Shown here: in pieces, positions 1 to 10,639 of the stretch | How the letters are laid out: the number at the start of each line of letters is the position of its first letter | Numbering within the stretch: position 1 is the stretch's first letter | Notes under the pieces: generated by a model | What the model was told of the DNA's origin: nothing | Seen by the model: the letters and a program-made list of their open reading frames with translations, nothing else | Databases searched by the model: none | Assembly (NCBI GenBank): GCA_030762895.1 | Contig: CM061066.1 | Location: forward strand, 13,821,751-13,885,750 | From: Sophora flavescens | Taxonomy: Eukaryota; Streptophyta; Magnoliopsida; Fabales; Fabaceae | Length of the DNA: 64,000 nucleotides | Direction: 5' to 3' | Translations under genes and position numbers: made by a program

Positions 1-568
1 TTGTTTCCCCTTCTAGCATTGGACCAGGTGTACAAGGAGCCTCTAGTAGGCAGATGGGATAGGTTATGAGCATCAGACCAAGCTATGAAGTCATTGCAGG
101 AGAGTTGGGGAGAAGGGCATCTACCTCTATGCTCATGATTCCCTAGAGTGGCATTAAAGTCACCTATGAAGCACCAAGGGCCTGGCTAAGAGTCCTGCAG
201 CAGATTAAGCTCCTTCCACAAATTTCTCCGAGAGAGATAGTTGGTGGCAGCATATATAGGAGAACAATATAGCAGATGATTCTCCCAATTGATTGAGAAA
301 GAGACATGTTGAGTAGAGCTACTAATAACATTCGGAAAATGTTTTCATGGCAGATGCACCAGAGATTTGGAGCCAAGGTACCTCTATTATTTACAGAGAA
401 AACTTTAAGATGCAAGCTACTAAAAAATCTCCTAGGGAATTGATCTATCTTGATCCAAGGTTCATCAAGAAAAAGAAGATTAGGTTTGTTCACAAGAAGT
501 AACCTTTTAAGAACCAACTTAGTGTCTAGGTTAGCAACTCCTCTAGCGTTCCAATAGATAGCCTTCAT
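1..568 (-). pseudogene. LINE ORF2, N-terminal endonuclease part (truncated by window edge)
   Basis: This is the start of the second ORF of a plant L1-like non-LTR retrotransposon, read on the minus strand from an ATG at 568. The protein opens MKAIYWNARGVAN, followed by a KPNLLFLDEPW segment, which matches the first motifs of the apurinic-type (EEP) endonuclease that nicks target DNA. An in-frame stop interrupts it near 164. Reading through, the rest (163 down to 1) continues with the GDFNATLG motif and an S-x-YTWSN segment, both typical of the endonuclease core. Reverse transcriptase would lie beyond the window. ORF1 ends directly upstream and its stop overlaps this ATG. Family assignment is confident; the copy is inactive. 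Confidence 0.85.
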
Positions 569-1055
569 TAAGCAAAGTTTTGAGGACTAGCCCTATTTCT
601 GGCTTTAAAATTCTCCTGCTTCTGAGCCTGATTTGCCTTCTGCTTGAGTTTCTTCTTTTGAGACTTACTCAGGACAGTTGTGAAACCAAGAGTGGAGAGC
701 TGATTTTCTGCCAGGTAATTAGAAGCATAAGGAACTTTATGGTCCGGCACTAAGTTTAGTGAGGTAACAACAATTTCCTCATCCTCCACTTGATCACTCC
801 ACAATCTGCCAACTACCCTCATATCCTTAACTACATTAGTATTTGAGAAAGGAATATCAGTTACAATAGGGTAAGTAATTCGTTAACCTGTAACATTGTA
901 GAACCAGAATTTCTGACCATAGAGCTGTGTCTTGTATCTGAAGATTGAAGAGAGTCTTCTACCATAGTACCTTCACCAGAAACCGATACAGAATTGACTG
1001 TGCCTGTAGGAGAATCAAAGTTGCCTTACGATTGTTGGTATTCCACAATGGCAGC
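568..1055 (-). pseudogene. LINE ORF1, C-terminal part
   Basis: This is the tail of the LINE ORF1 (RNA-binding, gag-like) protein. The open part covers 568-822 and ends in a Lys/Gln-rich stretch (SQKKKLKQKANQAQKQ), typical of the basic C-terminus of plant LINE ORF1. Upstream (823-1055) the frame is broken by stops, for example one just inside the retrotransposon junction near 1028. The N-terminal part of the same protein resumes at 13456 on the far side of R1, so the two pieces are one gene split by insertion. The stop codon (568-570) shares one base with the ORF2 start (566-568). Confidence 0.75.
1051..1055. repeat. Target-site duplication of R1, left copy (gcagc)
   Basis: The five bases gcagc lie immediately before the TG of the left LTR and are repeated at 13456-13460 after the CA of the right LTR. 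A 5-bp duplication is normal for Ty3/gypsy integration. Collapsing the two copies rejoins LINE ORF1 in frame. Confidence 0.9.
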
Positions 1056-2336
1056 TGATAAACCTCTGGTTTATCTAGTTTTATAACTAGTAAGCCTGTG
1101 GTTTATCTGCTAATTATTCGAGTTCAATCTCGATTTCGCCCAAATTGGCCTTGTTTTGTTCCTAAGTTAGACTTTGACTCGTTCTAGGCAATTAGAGTAG
1201 TTTTTAGTCTATTTTGAATAGAATTACACTTTTTGTTTCCTTTTTATTGTTTCAGGTTAGAAGTGAAGCTCTGAGAGTCAAGGAAAGTCAAGAAACAGTG
1301 GGAATTGCCATTCTGGAGATACTTGCCTGGTGAGAGTATTCTCGCCCCGCGAGCCTGAAGGCCTGACTGTGCCAGAATTATCATCCTCTCTGTTTCGCCT
1401 CGCGAGAGGCTGATCGTCTCGCGAGAGTCCAATTTGAAAGCGTGGCAATTTTAATATTCGCCTCGCGAGAGAGCGCAGATCTTGAACTCTATATATTGTT
1501 GTTTTATGGCGGAATTTAAGGAGCTTTTTGGTTACCACTGTTTTGTAGCGTTTAGGGACGAATCCTTGTGTTTCTGGAGCTGCGTCTCCTCTTTTCTTTT
1601 TCTTATTTTACTATGGTGGTTATGTCCGATTGCTTGTCTGTCTTTACGAGTATGAGGAACTAATTCCCTCGTCTGAGGGATCAATGAAACCACCCATGGT
1701 GGTGTAGAATTCGATGTGATGTATGTTTTTCTCCCTTCTTTCAATTAATGTTTTCCAATTCTGATTTGATTGTGTTGATCATATGCATGCGTGATTGACT
1801 AGTTAAACGTGATGATGCTTAGGAGGCAATTCGCGTTTTAGAACTTGAATTGGGATCATCGATCGAATATTGCACGAGAGTGAGTAGGAGATCGGTGCAA
1901 CCTTATAGGAACCAGATTTAATAGAGTTTGATTATTAGGGTTATGGGACCTAGTAAGTAATTAACTCAATCATCGAATACGTCCTATTGAGCACGACAGT
2001 GGATATAGGAGAATTTGGGGGTCCTGGTTGACATTGTAATTGAACTTAGGAAAGAATCATCATCACTTGGGTACTATGCATGATTGGGTAGGTGGATTTG
2101 AGACCTTAGATATTTTAATTTCCATATTTTAACACCTTAGCTTAATTGATTTGTTAATTTGATTGTGATCCTATTTTCTCTCCAATCTCAACCACTTTCT
2201 GTTACTTGCCAAACGTATCGAACTTCTCGCGAATTTGTAGAATTGGTAGCCCAATCCTTGTGTTCGACCTCAGTAATTACTTACCGTGTTATTTTATTAC
2301 TTGCGACGACCCGGTACACTTGACGGTGACTCAACA
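1056..2336 (+). repeat. R1 5' LTR
   Basis: The LTR begins TGATAAACC and ends GACTCAACA, and aligns end to end with 12174-13455. It contains three exact CTCGCGAG palindromes (1399-1406, 1418-1425, 1462-1469) plus degenerate copies around 1325-1350. A TATA-like CTCTATATATT follows at about 1488-1498, which suggests the palindromes sit in the promoter-proximal U3. The small ORFs inside it have no family resemblance and I do not call them genes. Confidence 0.92.
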
Positions 2337-2342
2337 AGTTTT

Positions 2343-2361
2343 TGGCGCCGTTGCTGGGGAT
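2343..2361 (+). promoter_or_regulatory. R1 primer-binding site, tRNA-Asp
   Basis: TGGCGCCGTTGCTGGGGAT starts seven bases after the LTR end. It matches the complement of the 3' end of plant tRNA-Asp (GTC) with one C-to-T mismatch. tRNA-Asp priming is known for Tat/Athila elements. Confidence 0.85.
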
Positions 2362-2417
2362 TGGAACAACCAATTTTCCTAATTTTTAGGGAAGTTTGAT
2401 TATTTGGTTAAGTTATC

Positions 2418-2461
2418 TTTATCTTTATTTTTATTTTTATTTTTATTTTTATTTTTATTTA
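2418..2461 (+). repeat. (TTTTTA)n simple repeat in the R1 leader
   Basis: About seven tandem TTTTTA units lie between the PBS and the gag remnant. They generate a spurious Leu/Phe-rich ORF on the plus strand, which I do not call a gene. Confidence 0.9.
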
Positions 2462-2492
2462 CTACTATCTCTCTCTACTTCTTTGATTCCAC

Positions 2493-3710
2493 TTGGTCTT
2501 GCCTTGTTTTGTATGCGAGGTACACGAGGGAATGCTTCCGGGTTGCGAAAATTGTAATGGAGACCATGACACTCAGAGCTGTCCGTTCTACTTCTCTCAA
2601 GAACATGTGGACTCATGCCATAATTTCTATGACAACGTGCCCCAGAACAACTATCATAGGAATAGTCAGAATCAGAATAGGGGTTATATGAGGAGAGACC
2701 ATCCGGGTTTCACTTGGAGTAATGCTAGTGGTGATCTAGCATGGCAACCACAACCTCAACAGAATTAGCAACCACAGCCTCAACAGCATTGGCAACAACA
2801 ACCTCAATAGGATGGTGGAAGGCAACCTTGGGAGTTGAGTTTTGAGAAGGCGAATGCGGAAATTGAGAAGTCGGCAATCTATATAGGCACAACATTAGAG
2901 AAGATGAATGCGGCAGTTGACAAGTTGGCAACACATACAGGGTCAACAATTCAGAATCTAGAGACGCAAATGGCTCAGATCGCAAGGCAACTAAATGACC
3001 GTCTCCCAGACACTTTCCCAGGTGATACCGAGAACAACCCTAAGAACCAATGCGATGCCATAACAATTAAAAGCAGTAGGGTGTTGGGATCTAACAGGGG
3101 TGCAACTAGTTCTCAGGAAATTGAAGACAAGGCCCCGGAACAACCACATGTTGAGGAAGAGAAACCTGAGGAAGAGGAGTTGACAAGTGACAAGGCACCG
3201 GAGCAAGTGGGGGAGATTTGCAAACGGCTAGTACCATACCCACATGAAGCATTGTTTGAGCAGAATATGGTTGGGGGGATGGATCAAAGTGCATATGATG
3301 TGGTAGTGGATGTCACCATGCTTGCCAAGCAACCTGAAATTGCTGCATTGGATAACTATGATGGCCTGCATGCATGTGTGGACACTGGTAAGTTAGTCCC
3401 TCCCACTTGTCTGGCACACTTCCTCGAGAAAACACCATTTGACCCGAGAGGAAGTGAGTTCATAATTGCAGAGGTCAATGGAGTTTTCACACACGTGCTA
3501 GGTGGAATTATGGAAAGAATCGTATTGGTTCTGCAATTGCCATTTCACAAACCATGGGATCCGGGTGGAGGATCTCACATGATGAGCATCTCTTGGCCCT
3601 TATGCCACAGGCTGTGGGATCCAGGTGGATGCTTCTTAATAAGTCAAGCTTGTGACGTTAAAGAAGCGCTTATTGGGAGGCAACCCAAGCTAGGTATCCT
3701 TTATTTTTAG
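2493..3710 (+). pseudogene. R1 gag remnant (zinc-knuckle half and C-terminal region)
   Basis: The capsid half of gag is missing. The remnant begins with a CENCNGDHDTQSCP zinc knuckle (C-x2-C-x4-H-x4-C) followed by an NQNRGYMRRDHPGFTWS segment, equivalent to the NPGWRNHPNFSW region of plant gypsy gag. A Gln-rich stretch (2745-2820) carries two in-frame TAG stops. From 2835 a 291-codon ORF stays open: a heptad-like helix, the segment FPGDTENNPKNQCDAIT (family form usually FPSDTE-NPKE-NAITLRSG), then an acidic Glu/Lys linker. The last 100 residues, including a doubled WDPGG motif, match nothing I recognise. The ORF ends beside a conserved post-coding motif. Confidence 0.7.
3652..3695 (+). promoter_or_regulatory. 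Conserved post-coding motif of the tRNA-Asp-primed elements (R1 copy)
   Basis: The stretch contains GACGTTAAAGAAGCGCT followed by GGGAGGCAACCC. R2 carries the same pair in the same relative place, just after the integrase stop (rc of 32356-32395). Two otherwise dissimilar elements keeping this non-coding block suggests an RNA-level role. What it does is not known to me. Confidence 0.6.
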
Positions 3711-4579
3711 TTTCTGTCACTTTCATTTATATATAAAAAAAAGAAAAAAAAAAGAGAAAAAAAGAAGAAGCTTGATTCGCCACGTGAATCCACAGTGGCC
3801 ACGCGAGACAGAAGCCATGAATCTCAGAGGCTTGCTCACGCATCTGTCTCGCGTCGCGAGGGATACTTTCGCCTCGCGATTATGGGCATCATCATCTGTT
3901 GGGATTCCAGATTAGCCTCGCGAGTGATCTCTCGCCTCGCGAATCTGCAATTAAGTTTTGATTTGCAGGATTTCTTCCCGGAGAGACCTTTGGCCCATTA
4001 GAGGGGTGCCCGAGAGACCAATTTGATGAGGATGCAACCATAGAAGAGCTTTGCGTGGAAGCGGACACTACAACTTGATCAGGGAGCACCCTCTCCTTTC
4101 CTCACTCTTACTATATATCTGTGTTCTTTCATTGAGGACAATGTATGATTTAAGTGTGGGGGAGGGAACCAATTGCCTTGTTTTTTGTTTTTCTTTGTGT
4201 TTTTGTTTTTGTTTGTCGCTCTTGAATAATTTGAGAAGATCAAGAGTATGTGTATGAATGTGTGTCGGCAAGCTTGTTGGATTTTAATTAAATTTAGCAT
4301 AGATTGATTGCATGAATTATTTTGACCATTGATGATTTCCCCCTAGGTTCTGAAAATAGAAAAGTTGATCCCCATGGGAAAATTTGAAAATTGAACTTTG
4401 AGAAACTTTATTGTGATTGCTTCATTTATGACAAGTTTGGGGTGAAGGGGTGCACACACTAGGAATTGTATCTCGGTCAAACAATTTGCAAAAATGTCCA
4501 GGTGAGGATTTGAGCCTCCAACTTTGTTTTTGATTGTGTGGATCACTTTCAAGTTGCACTTTCCCGAATTTGCTTGAAT
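3711..4579 (+). other. R1 3' untranslated region, left of CACTA-1
   Basis: There is no coding sequence here. It holds an A-rich run (3737-3770), a cluster of CGCG palindromes (separate entry), and a stretch around 4140-4170 containing TTAAGTGTGGGGGAGGG, a purine-rich block common downstream of coding regions in this group. The UTR resumes at 11184 after CACTA-1. Confidence 0.7.
3795..3950 (+). repeat. CTCGCGAG palindrome cluster in the R1 3' UTR
   Basis: At least four copies or near-copies of CTCGCGAG occur here (around 3846, 3872, 3917 and 3935), arranged in pairs. The same motif is clustered in both LTRs of this element, so R1 carries its palindrome in the LTR and again in the transcribed tail. 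Confidence 0.8.
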
Positions 4580-4599
4580 CACTGCAACAGAAATGACTT

Positions 4600-4975
4600 T
4601 AGATAGCATTTTCGGATGCCACCGCTATTAAAAGTTGTTAGCAAAGATAGCATTTAAGAAGTGTTATTAAAAGGTGACTTTAGATAGCGTTTGTAGATGG
4701 AAACGCTATCTAAAGTCTGCCTTAGATAACATTTGTTAAAACAAACGCTATCTAAAGGCAGACTTTAGATAGCGTTTCCGTGTACAAACGCTATCTAAAG
4801 TCTGACTTTAGATAGCGTTTGTACACGGAAATGCTATCTAAAGTCTGACTTTAGATAGTGTTTGTACACGGAAACGCTATCTAAAGTCTACCTTTAGATA
4901 GCGTTTGTTTTAACAAATGCTATCTAAAGTCAGACTTTAGATAGCATTTGTTAAAACAAACGCTATCTATTCCCC
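4600..4975. repeat. CACTA-1 left subterminal repeat array
   Basis: About eleven copies of (A)GATAGCGTTT or its reverse complement occur as head-to-head and tail-to-tail pairs joined by AAAGTC-GACTTT spacers. The region can fold into long hairpins. The right-end counterpart lies at 10930-11160. Confidence 0.88.
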
Positions 4976-6489
4976 CCGCTTTTTTTTTAGTTTTACCTAT
5001 TTCTTAACTTTACCTCCATTCCTGCATATTGTTTATAAAAAACAGAAGGTGTAAACAAAGAAATGAAGCACAATCCATATGCATATATTGTTAGATACTT
5101 TGACAATTCATACAGAAGGTGTAGTACATTAGCGCATAAGATTCCATCATCACTGCAGTCAAAATAAACATCATTTATTAAAAGAGACTCCTCCTTTATA
5201 AGAAAGTCACAGGATAACATAGAAAACAGAAAAATGTGATCTAGTTTTGTCACCACATGCATAAATAAATAACCTTGGTACGACTCGTGGTCTGACTAGA
5301 TTTTATAAGTATGGTCTTCAACAAATAGCTATAAAGGCTTACAGAAATATATTTGCTTAAATAGAAACAACAAACAAACTGGCAGCAATTGAATCTAGTT
5401 CTTTGGCCCAATATCCTTCAGAGCATTAATCTGTTCCTCACCCATAGCAGACATGACAGAAACAACAAGGTCCTTTCCCTCAGCAAATCCATTCTTTATC
5501 TGTAGAGACCAGTCAATTATATATGCCCAATTAGAGTAAATAGACAACAAACAAACAAATAAACAAAATAGAGGAATAACAAACATTTTGAAACAGAAAA
5601 GGCATTGAAAGATTTTAGCTTTCAGACTCTGAATCCAACAGGAAAAAGAACACACATTAGATTTCATATTTCCACAAACCTGAGTAAGCAGACTCTCATC
5701 AGTAGGAAGCCTGAGATCATCCTTAGTGTTCCCATTTTGAGAAGTGAGACTCACCTACAGCATCATTTGATAACATAACAGCAATCACACATTCAGAATA
5801 CAGAAACAAGACTAATAATGAGTGAATCAATGGAGTTGGTAAGAGAAATGACAACTCACAAATCCATCCTCAGAGATATCAATGAGCTGGTAGTCAGTAC
5901 GATTCACATGAGGGACCTGACAACAAAAAATTACTGTGAGTCATTGAGAGGAAAGAAATCACAATAAGTCAACACGATTAAGTGCACGTACATCACAGTT
6001 GTGGGAAGAGGTCACAATATCCTCAAGCTTCTTGGCAGTGAAAATATCAATTCCAACAAAGTGGCACTTAGCATGACCATGGTTACCAGTCTTGGAAGTT
6101 GAAACTTCAACAACCTGGGTAACACATCAATATCCATGAACAGAAGGAAAAAAAATATTTCAACAAAAAACAAATCAACATTTAATAAAATGCAAAATCA
6201 TAGAATCCTTAAATAGATAAACTCAAAGAAATTAGGTCCACAACCGAACAAAAGAGTCTGCGAAATCAAATTACATAATAAATCAACCATAAACTATGAA
6301 TCGATCATACATGATAGATCTAAAAGCAAAAATCAAATCAATTATTACGAGGCCAGTAAAAACTGAACCTTCACATTACAAAACATGAATACTTGAACAA
6401 GAATATCTTGTCGTAACTCAGAAATTCAAATATAAGGATTTCACATACCAATGAGTATTGCTGCAACTACTGTGATCAATTTGACATAA
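4976..6489 (-). pseudogene. Captured eIF5A gene segment (four exons with introns), hypusine Lys replaced by Asn
   Basis: Four minus-strand exons with GT-AG boundaries encode the C-terminal three quarters of translation factor eIF5A: 5992-6114 (VVEVSTSKTG...THNC-type block, 41 codons), 5860-5916 (VPHVNRTDYQLIDISEDGF), 5680-5754 (TKDDLRLPTDESLLTQ) and 5395-5499 (ending ALKDIGPKN, stop 5395-5397). Exon junctions are in phase and no stop interrupts them. The first exon is absent; 6115-6489 looks like intron, and 4976-5394 probably holds the 3' UTR. eIF5A promotes peptide-bond formation at difficult sequences and needs hypusine on the lysine in KTGKHGHAK; here the motif reads KTGNHGHAK. Capture by CACTA-1, at genomic DNA level, is inferred from position inside the element. 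Confidence 0.9.
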
Positions 6490-9015
6490 TCAAATAAACT
6501 TTTCAACAATATAGCGACACCAATCTTCCTTGACTTCAGATAGTTGAGAAGTGGAGTATGTGGAGCATTTGAAGTCAGGGAAGTACTGCGACATAAAAAT
6601 TAAATAAATTAAGTTACAATTGCTAAAACATTTGAACAGTTACAGTTAAAAGCTAAGTAAACAACATACCGTCATTGGTATTTTAACTTGGTTCTGCAAG
6701 ATAGTTTCCTTCATGAAACGCATGACATAGTACCCACAATCTATATCGTTGGGTTGTCTTGGGCACTATAAAAAATAAAATAGTATATCAATATAGTTTT
6801 TTTTATCTAATTGCGCATTAAGTTTTTGCAAATATACCTCTATCTGAATCCATTTAATGTTGGTTGGCTTTAAACGCGGCACCTTAGCTCCGATATTTGC
6901 GCGATAAACTTGCAAAGCACTAATCACAAAATCAAACAGACTTCATTAAGAAACATATTTTCAATCATCACAAACACACGCATGCTTTTTTTTTATTTTG
7001 AACCACAACAGCCACAACCCAGTATATGTCAATTCAACACAGTTATTCTAATGTCAAAAATCAAAAGCACATTAGGACCATGACAACTTGCAACATGTAT
7101 CTACCATGCAAGCCATTCGACAGAATCATAGAAAATCAGAAATATAAAAGCATGCTTACTTATTGAACAGATTCTTTAATTCTGGGCGATTCCTAGGATC
7201 AACATTCAAGGAATCCAGATAGTAAATAATCTCTTCAACAATATTTATCGCGCACAGCACCCAATGATTCCTACAAAAATGTTGAGATAACAAATCCTAA
7301 GCACCTCAACTTTTATATAATTCATTATTGTGAATTAAGTCCTATAGGATAAGTGACTCACCCAACATTGCACGACGCTAAAAACAAGGGCTGATATTCT
7401 CTTTCTGTAGTTGCAAACCGGTCAGCTATATACGTTATCTGTGAATCCCTCCCGAAGTAGTCGTATGTATTTGTTTGGTGTGGGGACAAGAACAGAAACC
7501 TCCTCGTTCTTTCCTTTGGAAGCAAAAATTCTTCATACAAATACCTTCAATTAAAATATAAAAATGGATTACACCAATGACGTCAATATTTAAATGGAAA
7601 GACTAAAAAAATGTTGTACACTTTAAGCCTGATTTAGTACCTGATATATACGGAAATAACGGAGGCAGATACCCATTCATGATTTACAATTTCTCTGATA
7701 TTTTCAGTATTGATCATATCAATGATATGCTGACCAAAAATATTTTGTTCTATCTCTATGTCCAATTGGTCATCATTTTTCATATTCTTTCGTTCATGTA
7801 TTTTAAGAAAATTGAAATATTCCAGAGAAATGTTAGTTGAACCAACTGTAGGAGGGTTGGCCTCAGAGTTGCCTCCTTTATTTTCTGGGGTTGTAATTGA
7901 CTCCTTTGTATATTCAGACACTCTGCCCTTGCCTTTAGATTTTGCAGGTGCCTGGAAATTTTGCATTTCAATATGCCAGTTAGTGATCAACTAATGTAAT
8001 AAATATACGCCGTATATGAAAAGGTGGAAAAATGCAATTACATACCATATTAATTACAACCACGAGATCAATTGGCCATGCCACATAAGTACCTATTGCA
8101 TCTCTTATTGTCATTACATCTGCACCATCGATAGGTACCGACAATGGCGCATCCCCCTCAGTTGCAACATCAACTCCAACTTTCACATGGTTAAGGGGTA
8201 CTGGTCTAGTGTGCAGTGTAACACCCGGCTCATTATATACTTTACCCATACCAACCATACGATAGTTTGGGGTTGATAAATATAGCTGACATGAGTTGAC
8301 GCCCTAATCCAATGATAGATGAATAAGCTGTTAATTAAGGCATCCAATTGAATGTATTTAACTGCGACTGCAATACTAGTAAAAAAAAAGGCATGCATTA
8401 CCTCTGGAAGCTCGATGGCAGATGGTAGAGTGCAACTATCTTTGACGCTTGCTGGGGGTGTGAAATTAGCCTGCCTCTCCTCATCCTCCTTTTTTTCAGC
8501 TTATCTTCCAAAATGTTCAATCTTTCTGAGAGTTGAGACACCAATGCCTCCCACCTTTTCGTTTCACAGTTATGTTTTGCATGACCTTCAGGTGGGAAGT
8601 AGTCTTTTTGAGAGACGCCAAAACCCACACCCCTAACACGACCAGGGTTCTCTGGCACACCTAGGGCTTTAGCAAGAATATCCTGGCGACCAAAATCTTG
8701 TATCTCTCCCTCTATTGCAGACTGTGACAGTTCCTCCTGACACATAGTTATTGGTGAAATGCAAATGTTAACATTATTATATATTGTCATAAGAAAATAA
8801 CAAATGAAAATGTAAACGTTAGTCTACTTACACATTTATTCCACACGTTCTGCGTATTTTTGTTGTCAATTACACCCGCCTTATTCTCGCGGGCTTTCCT
8901 CCACACAATATGGCGTTTAATTTTCTTAACTTCTGGCCCCGCCTCTTGTATTTGTATATTGAGATAATATATATTAACCAAACAGTTTATAAGTCATATT
9001 TACCACACATGCAGT

Positions 9016-9097
<82 letters not shown>

Positions 9098-9911
9098 CCA
9101 ATTCATCCTCAATGTCAGCATACCCCTTACGTGATGCTTTGTAAGGGCATGCAGGATCTAACGCTCTGTTGCGATTTTCATTGCTTAATTTCTATTCAGA
9201 CACATATATGTAATATTAATACATGGTTAATGTCATATGTATGTATACATATCATTATAAGGACTAACGTGATATTAAACATACCAGGAATCGTGCATCT
9301 CCTGTGCGTATTGCTATAAAATCTATCCACTCATCCCTTGATATGTGTGGATATTGTGATGGAGGTTTCTCTATGATACTCCCGTTAGCATCTCTTAGAA
9401 ATTTTTTTGTCAATCTAGTTCTGAATGCCCTATGTAGGTTACCAGCTTCCTGAAGTACAAATTTTTTTCGAGATTCATCAACATTAAAAGACATCTGCAA
9501 AACAATATAAACAACGTGTCAAAGTAAGTATGTTTACATAGTTTACAATATAATTCACAAATTTTAACAATTACCTGTACATCATCCCACATGTTCTCTT
9601 TGAAAGCATCCAAAGCTTCATCCTTCCAATTAGAACAAATAATTGGGACCGTTTGCCGAACAACGGCCCCAATGTAACTCTTCAATATTTTTCCATTAGC
9701 ACGAATTGGTTGGTCCAAATAATTCCATTCAACCTAATAAAAATAATAAAATAATTAAATCTAGATATCAAACAACATTATGAAATCCTTAGATTAGTAA
9801 GTAAATTACCTCAAATTTTTGTCCTTTACTCCTAGCGTGGATGACCGCCTTCATAACAGTTGGCCCACGTCGCGTCACTTTGGCAGCACTAGCATTACTT
9901 GAAGATGCCAT
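6490..9911 (-). CDS. CACTA-1 Transposase_24 / C48 (Ulp1-like) cysteine protease gene, multi-exon
   Basis: The gene starts at ATG 9911 (MASSSN). Clear exons are 9810-9911, 9575-9733, 9285-9494 and 9099-9191; together they give the Transposase_24 region (EWNYLDQPI, CSNWKD, HISRDEWIDFIAIR). Further exons around 8398-8980 give a Lys/Arg-rich coiled coil; 8000-8250 gives the VPIDGADVMTIRDAIGTYV block, seen next to such transposases. From 7540 down to 6490 lies a C48 peptidase: PHQTN-like segment, NHWVLCAI with the catalytic His (about 7270), then DIDCGYYVMRFMKE with the catalytic Cys (about 6735), stop at 6490-6492. C48 enzymes process SUMO. Some internal boundaries are uncertain and I cannot tell whether it is intact. 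Confidence 0.75.
9017..9092. repeat. (TA)n microsatellite
   Basis: About 38 TA units lie in the intron immediately after the donor of the 9099-9191 exon of the CACTA-1 gene. The ORF with a Tyr/Ile repeat across it is an artefact. Confidence 0.97.
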
Positions 9912-10060
9912 TTACCTAAAAAATTATTAGACACAAGTAAAACATCAATGGACATTAATATAATAGTAATTGATGCAAAATATAAAACAATAATTGATAA
10001 CAGAACAGGCATTCTAAGCATGTCCAAGGAAATCTGAGCAACAATATCACAGGCACAAAG
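9912..10060. other. Upstream sequence of the CACTA-1 gene
   Basis: Non-coding AT-rich sequence between the transposase start codon and the coiled-coil fragment. It may include an intron in the 5' leader, because a GC-rich block with the look of a first exon lies further out at 10680-10870. The same design (GC-rich leader near the transposon end) appears in CACTA-2 and CACTA-3. Confidence 0.4.
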
Positions 10061-10425
10061 CAGTTGCAGAAGCTGATGAATTGCAGCAGTAAAACAGACT
10101 TATAGAAGAAATGCTCCATAAATGCAATCAAGAGCTCAGGCTTATTACAGAACAAAATGAATTGAAACTGCAACAACTCTTTAACCAAATAGATTCAAAA
10201 GGAAAAACAATAGAACAGATGTCACAAGAACTAGAAGTTAAGTCCAAACAACTTGAAGAGGCTCAAAGGCACAGTGATCAAAAGGATGCTGCATTTTCAA
10301 AGCAAATTCAAATGCTCATATATGAAATTAAAAAGCTGATGGCAGAGGAGTATGCATTGTCTAAACCCAAACTAACAAAGACCATAACAGAGGAGTATGC
10401 ATCCTTGTGTACCAGTGAACCCTAA
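10035..10425 (+). pseudogene. Coiled-coil gene fragment inside CACTA-1 (host gene unidentified)
   Basis: A plus-strand frame, opposite to the transposase, encodes an uninterrupted heptad-rich helix from 10111 to 10425 (LQQLFNQIDSKGKTIEQMSQ, then KSKQLEEAQRHSDQKDAAFS). Upstream the same frame runs back to about 10035 with one stop (AEADELQQ then a stop). The sequence is Glu/Lys/Gln-rich and resembles long plant coiled-coil proteins (synaptonemal-complex or SMC-like), but no defining domain is present. Orientation and composition differ from the transposase gene, so a second captured host fragment is likely. Identity is open. Confidence 0.5.
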
Positions 10426-10639
10426 CAGCCACATGCAGTAACGCAAGAAGCATGCTTGAAACCCCAAAATAGCACATTATCACACAAACTGAGTTCCAAA
10501 AATTATCCAAACAGAGTTCTTAATCCCAGAAACCCTTGGTTCTTATGAACAAAAAGCACATTTTCTAGTTTTAATTCTAACAAAAGTTCACCAAAGACAA
10601 TCATCATCACAGTTACTTGCTCATTACCTCTCATTGTTA

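Noticed and set aside
1244..1744. Small minus-strand ORFs in the R1 LTR, repeated at 12362-12862
   Set aside because: They recur only because the LTR is duplicated; they show no family motif and lie on the non-transcribed strand.
7758..8636. Plus-strand ORFs opposite the CACTA-1 gene
   Set aside because: They mirror minus-strand exons that carry recognisable Transposase_24 and DUF8039-like text.
8910..9134. 74-residue ORF rich in Tyr-Ile
   Set aside because: It is the translation of the (TA)n microsatellite in an intron.
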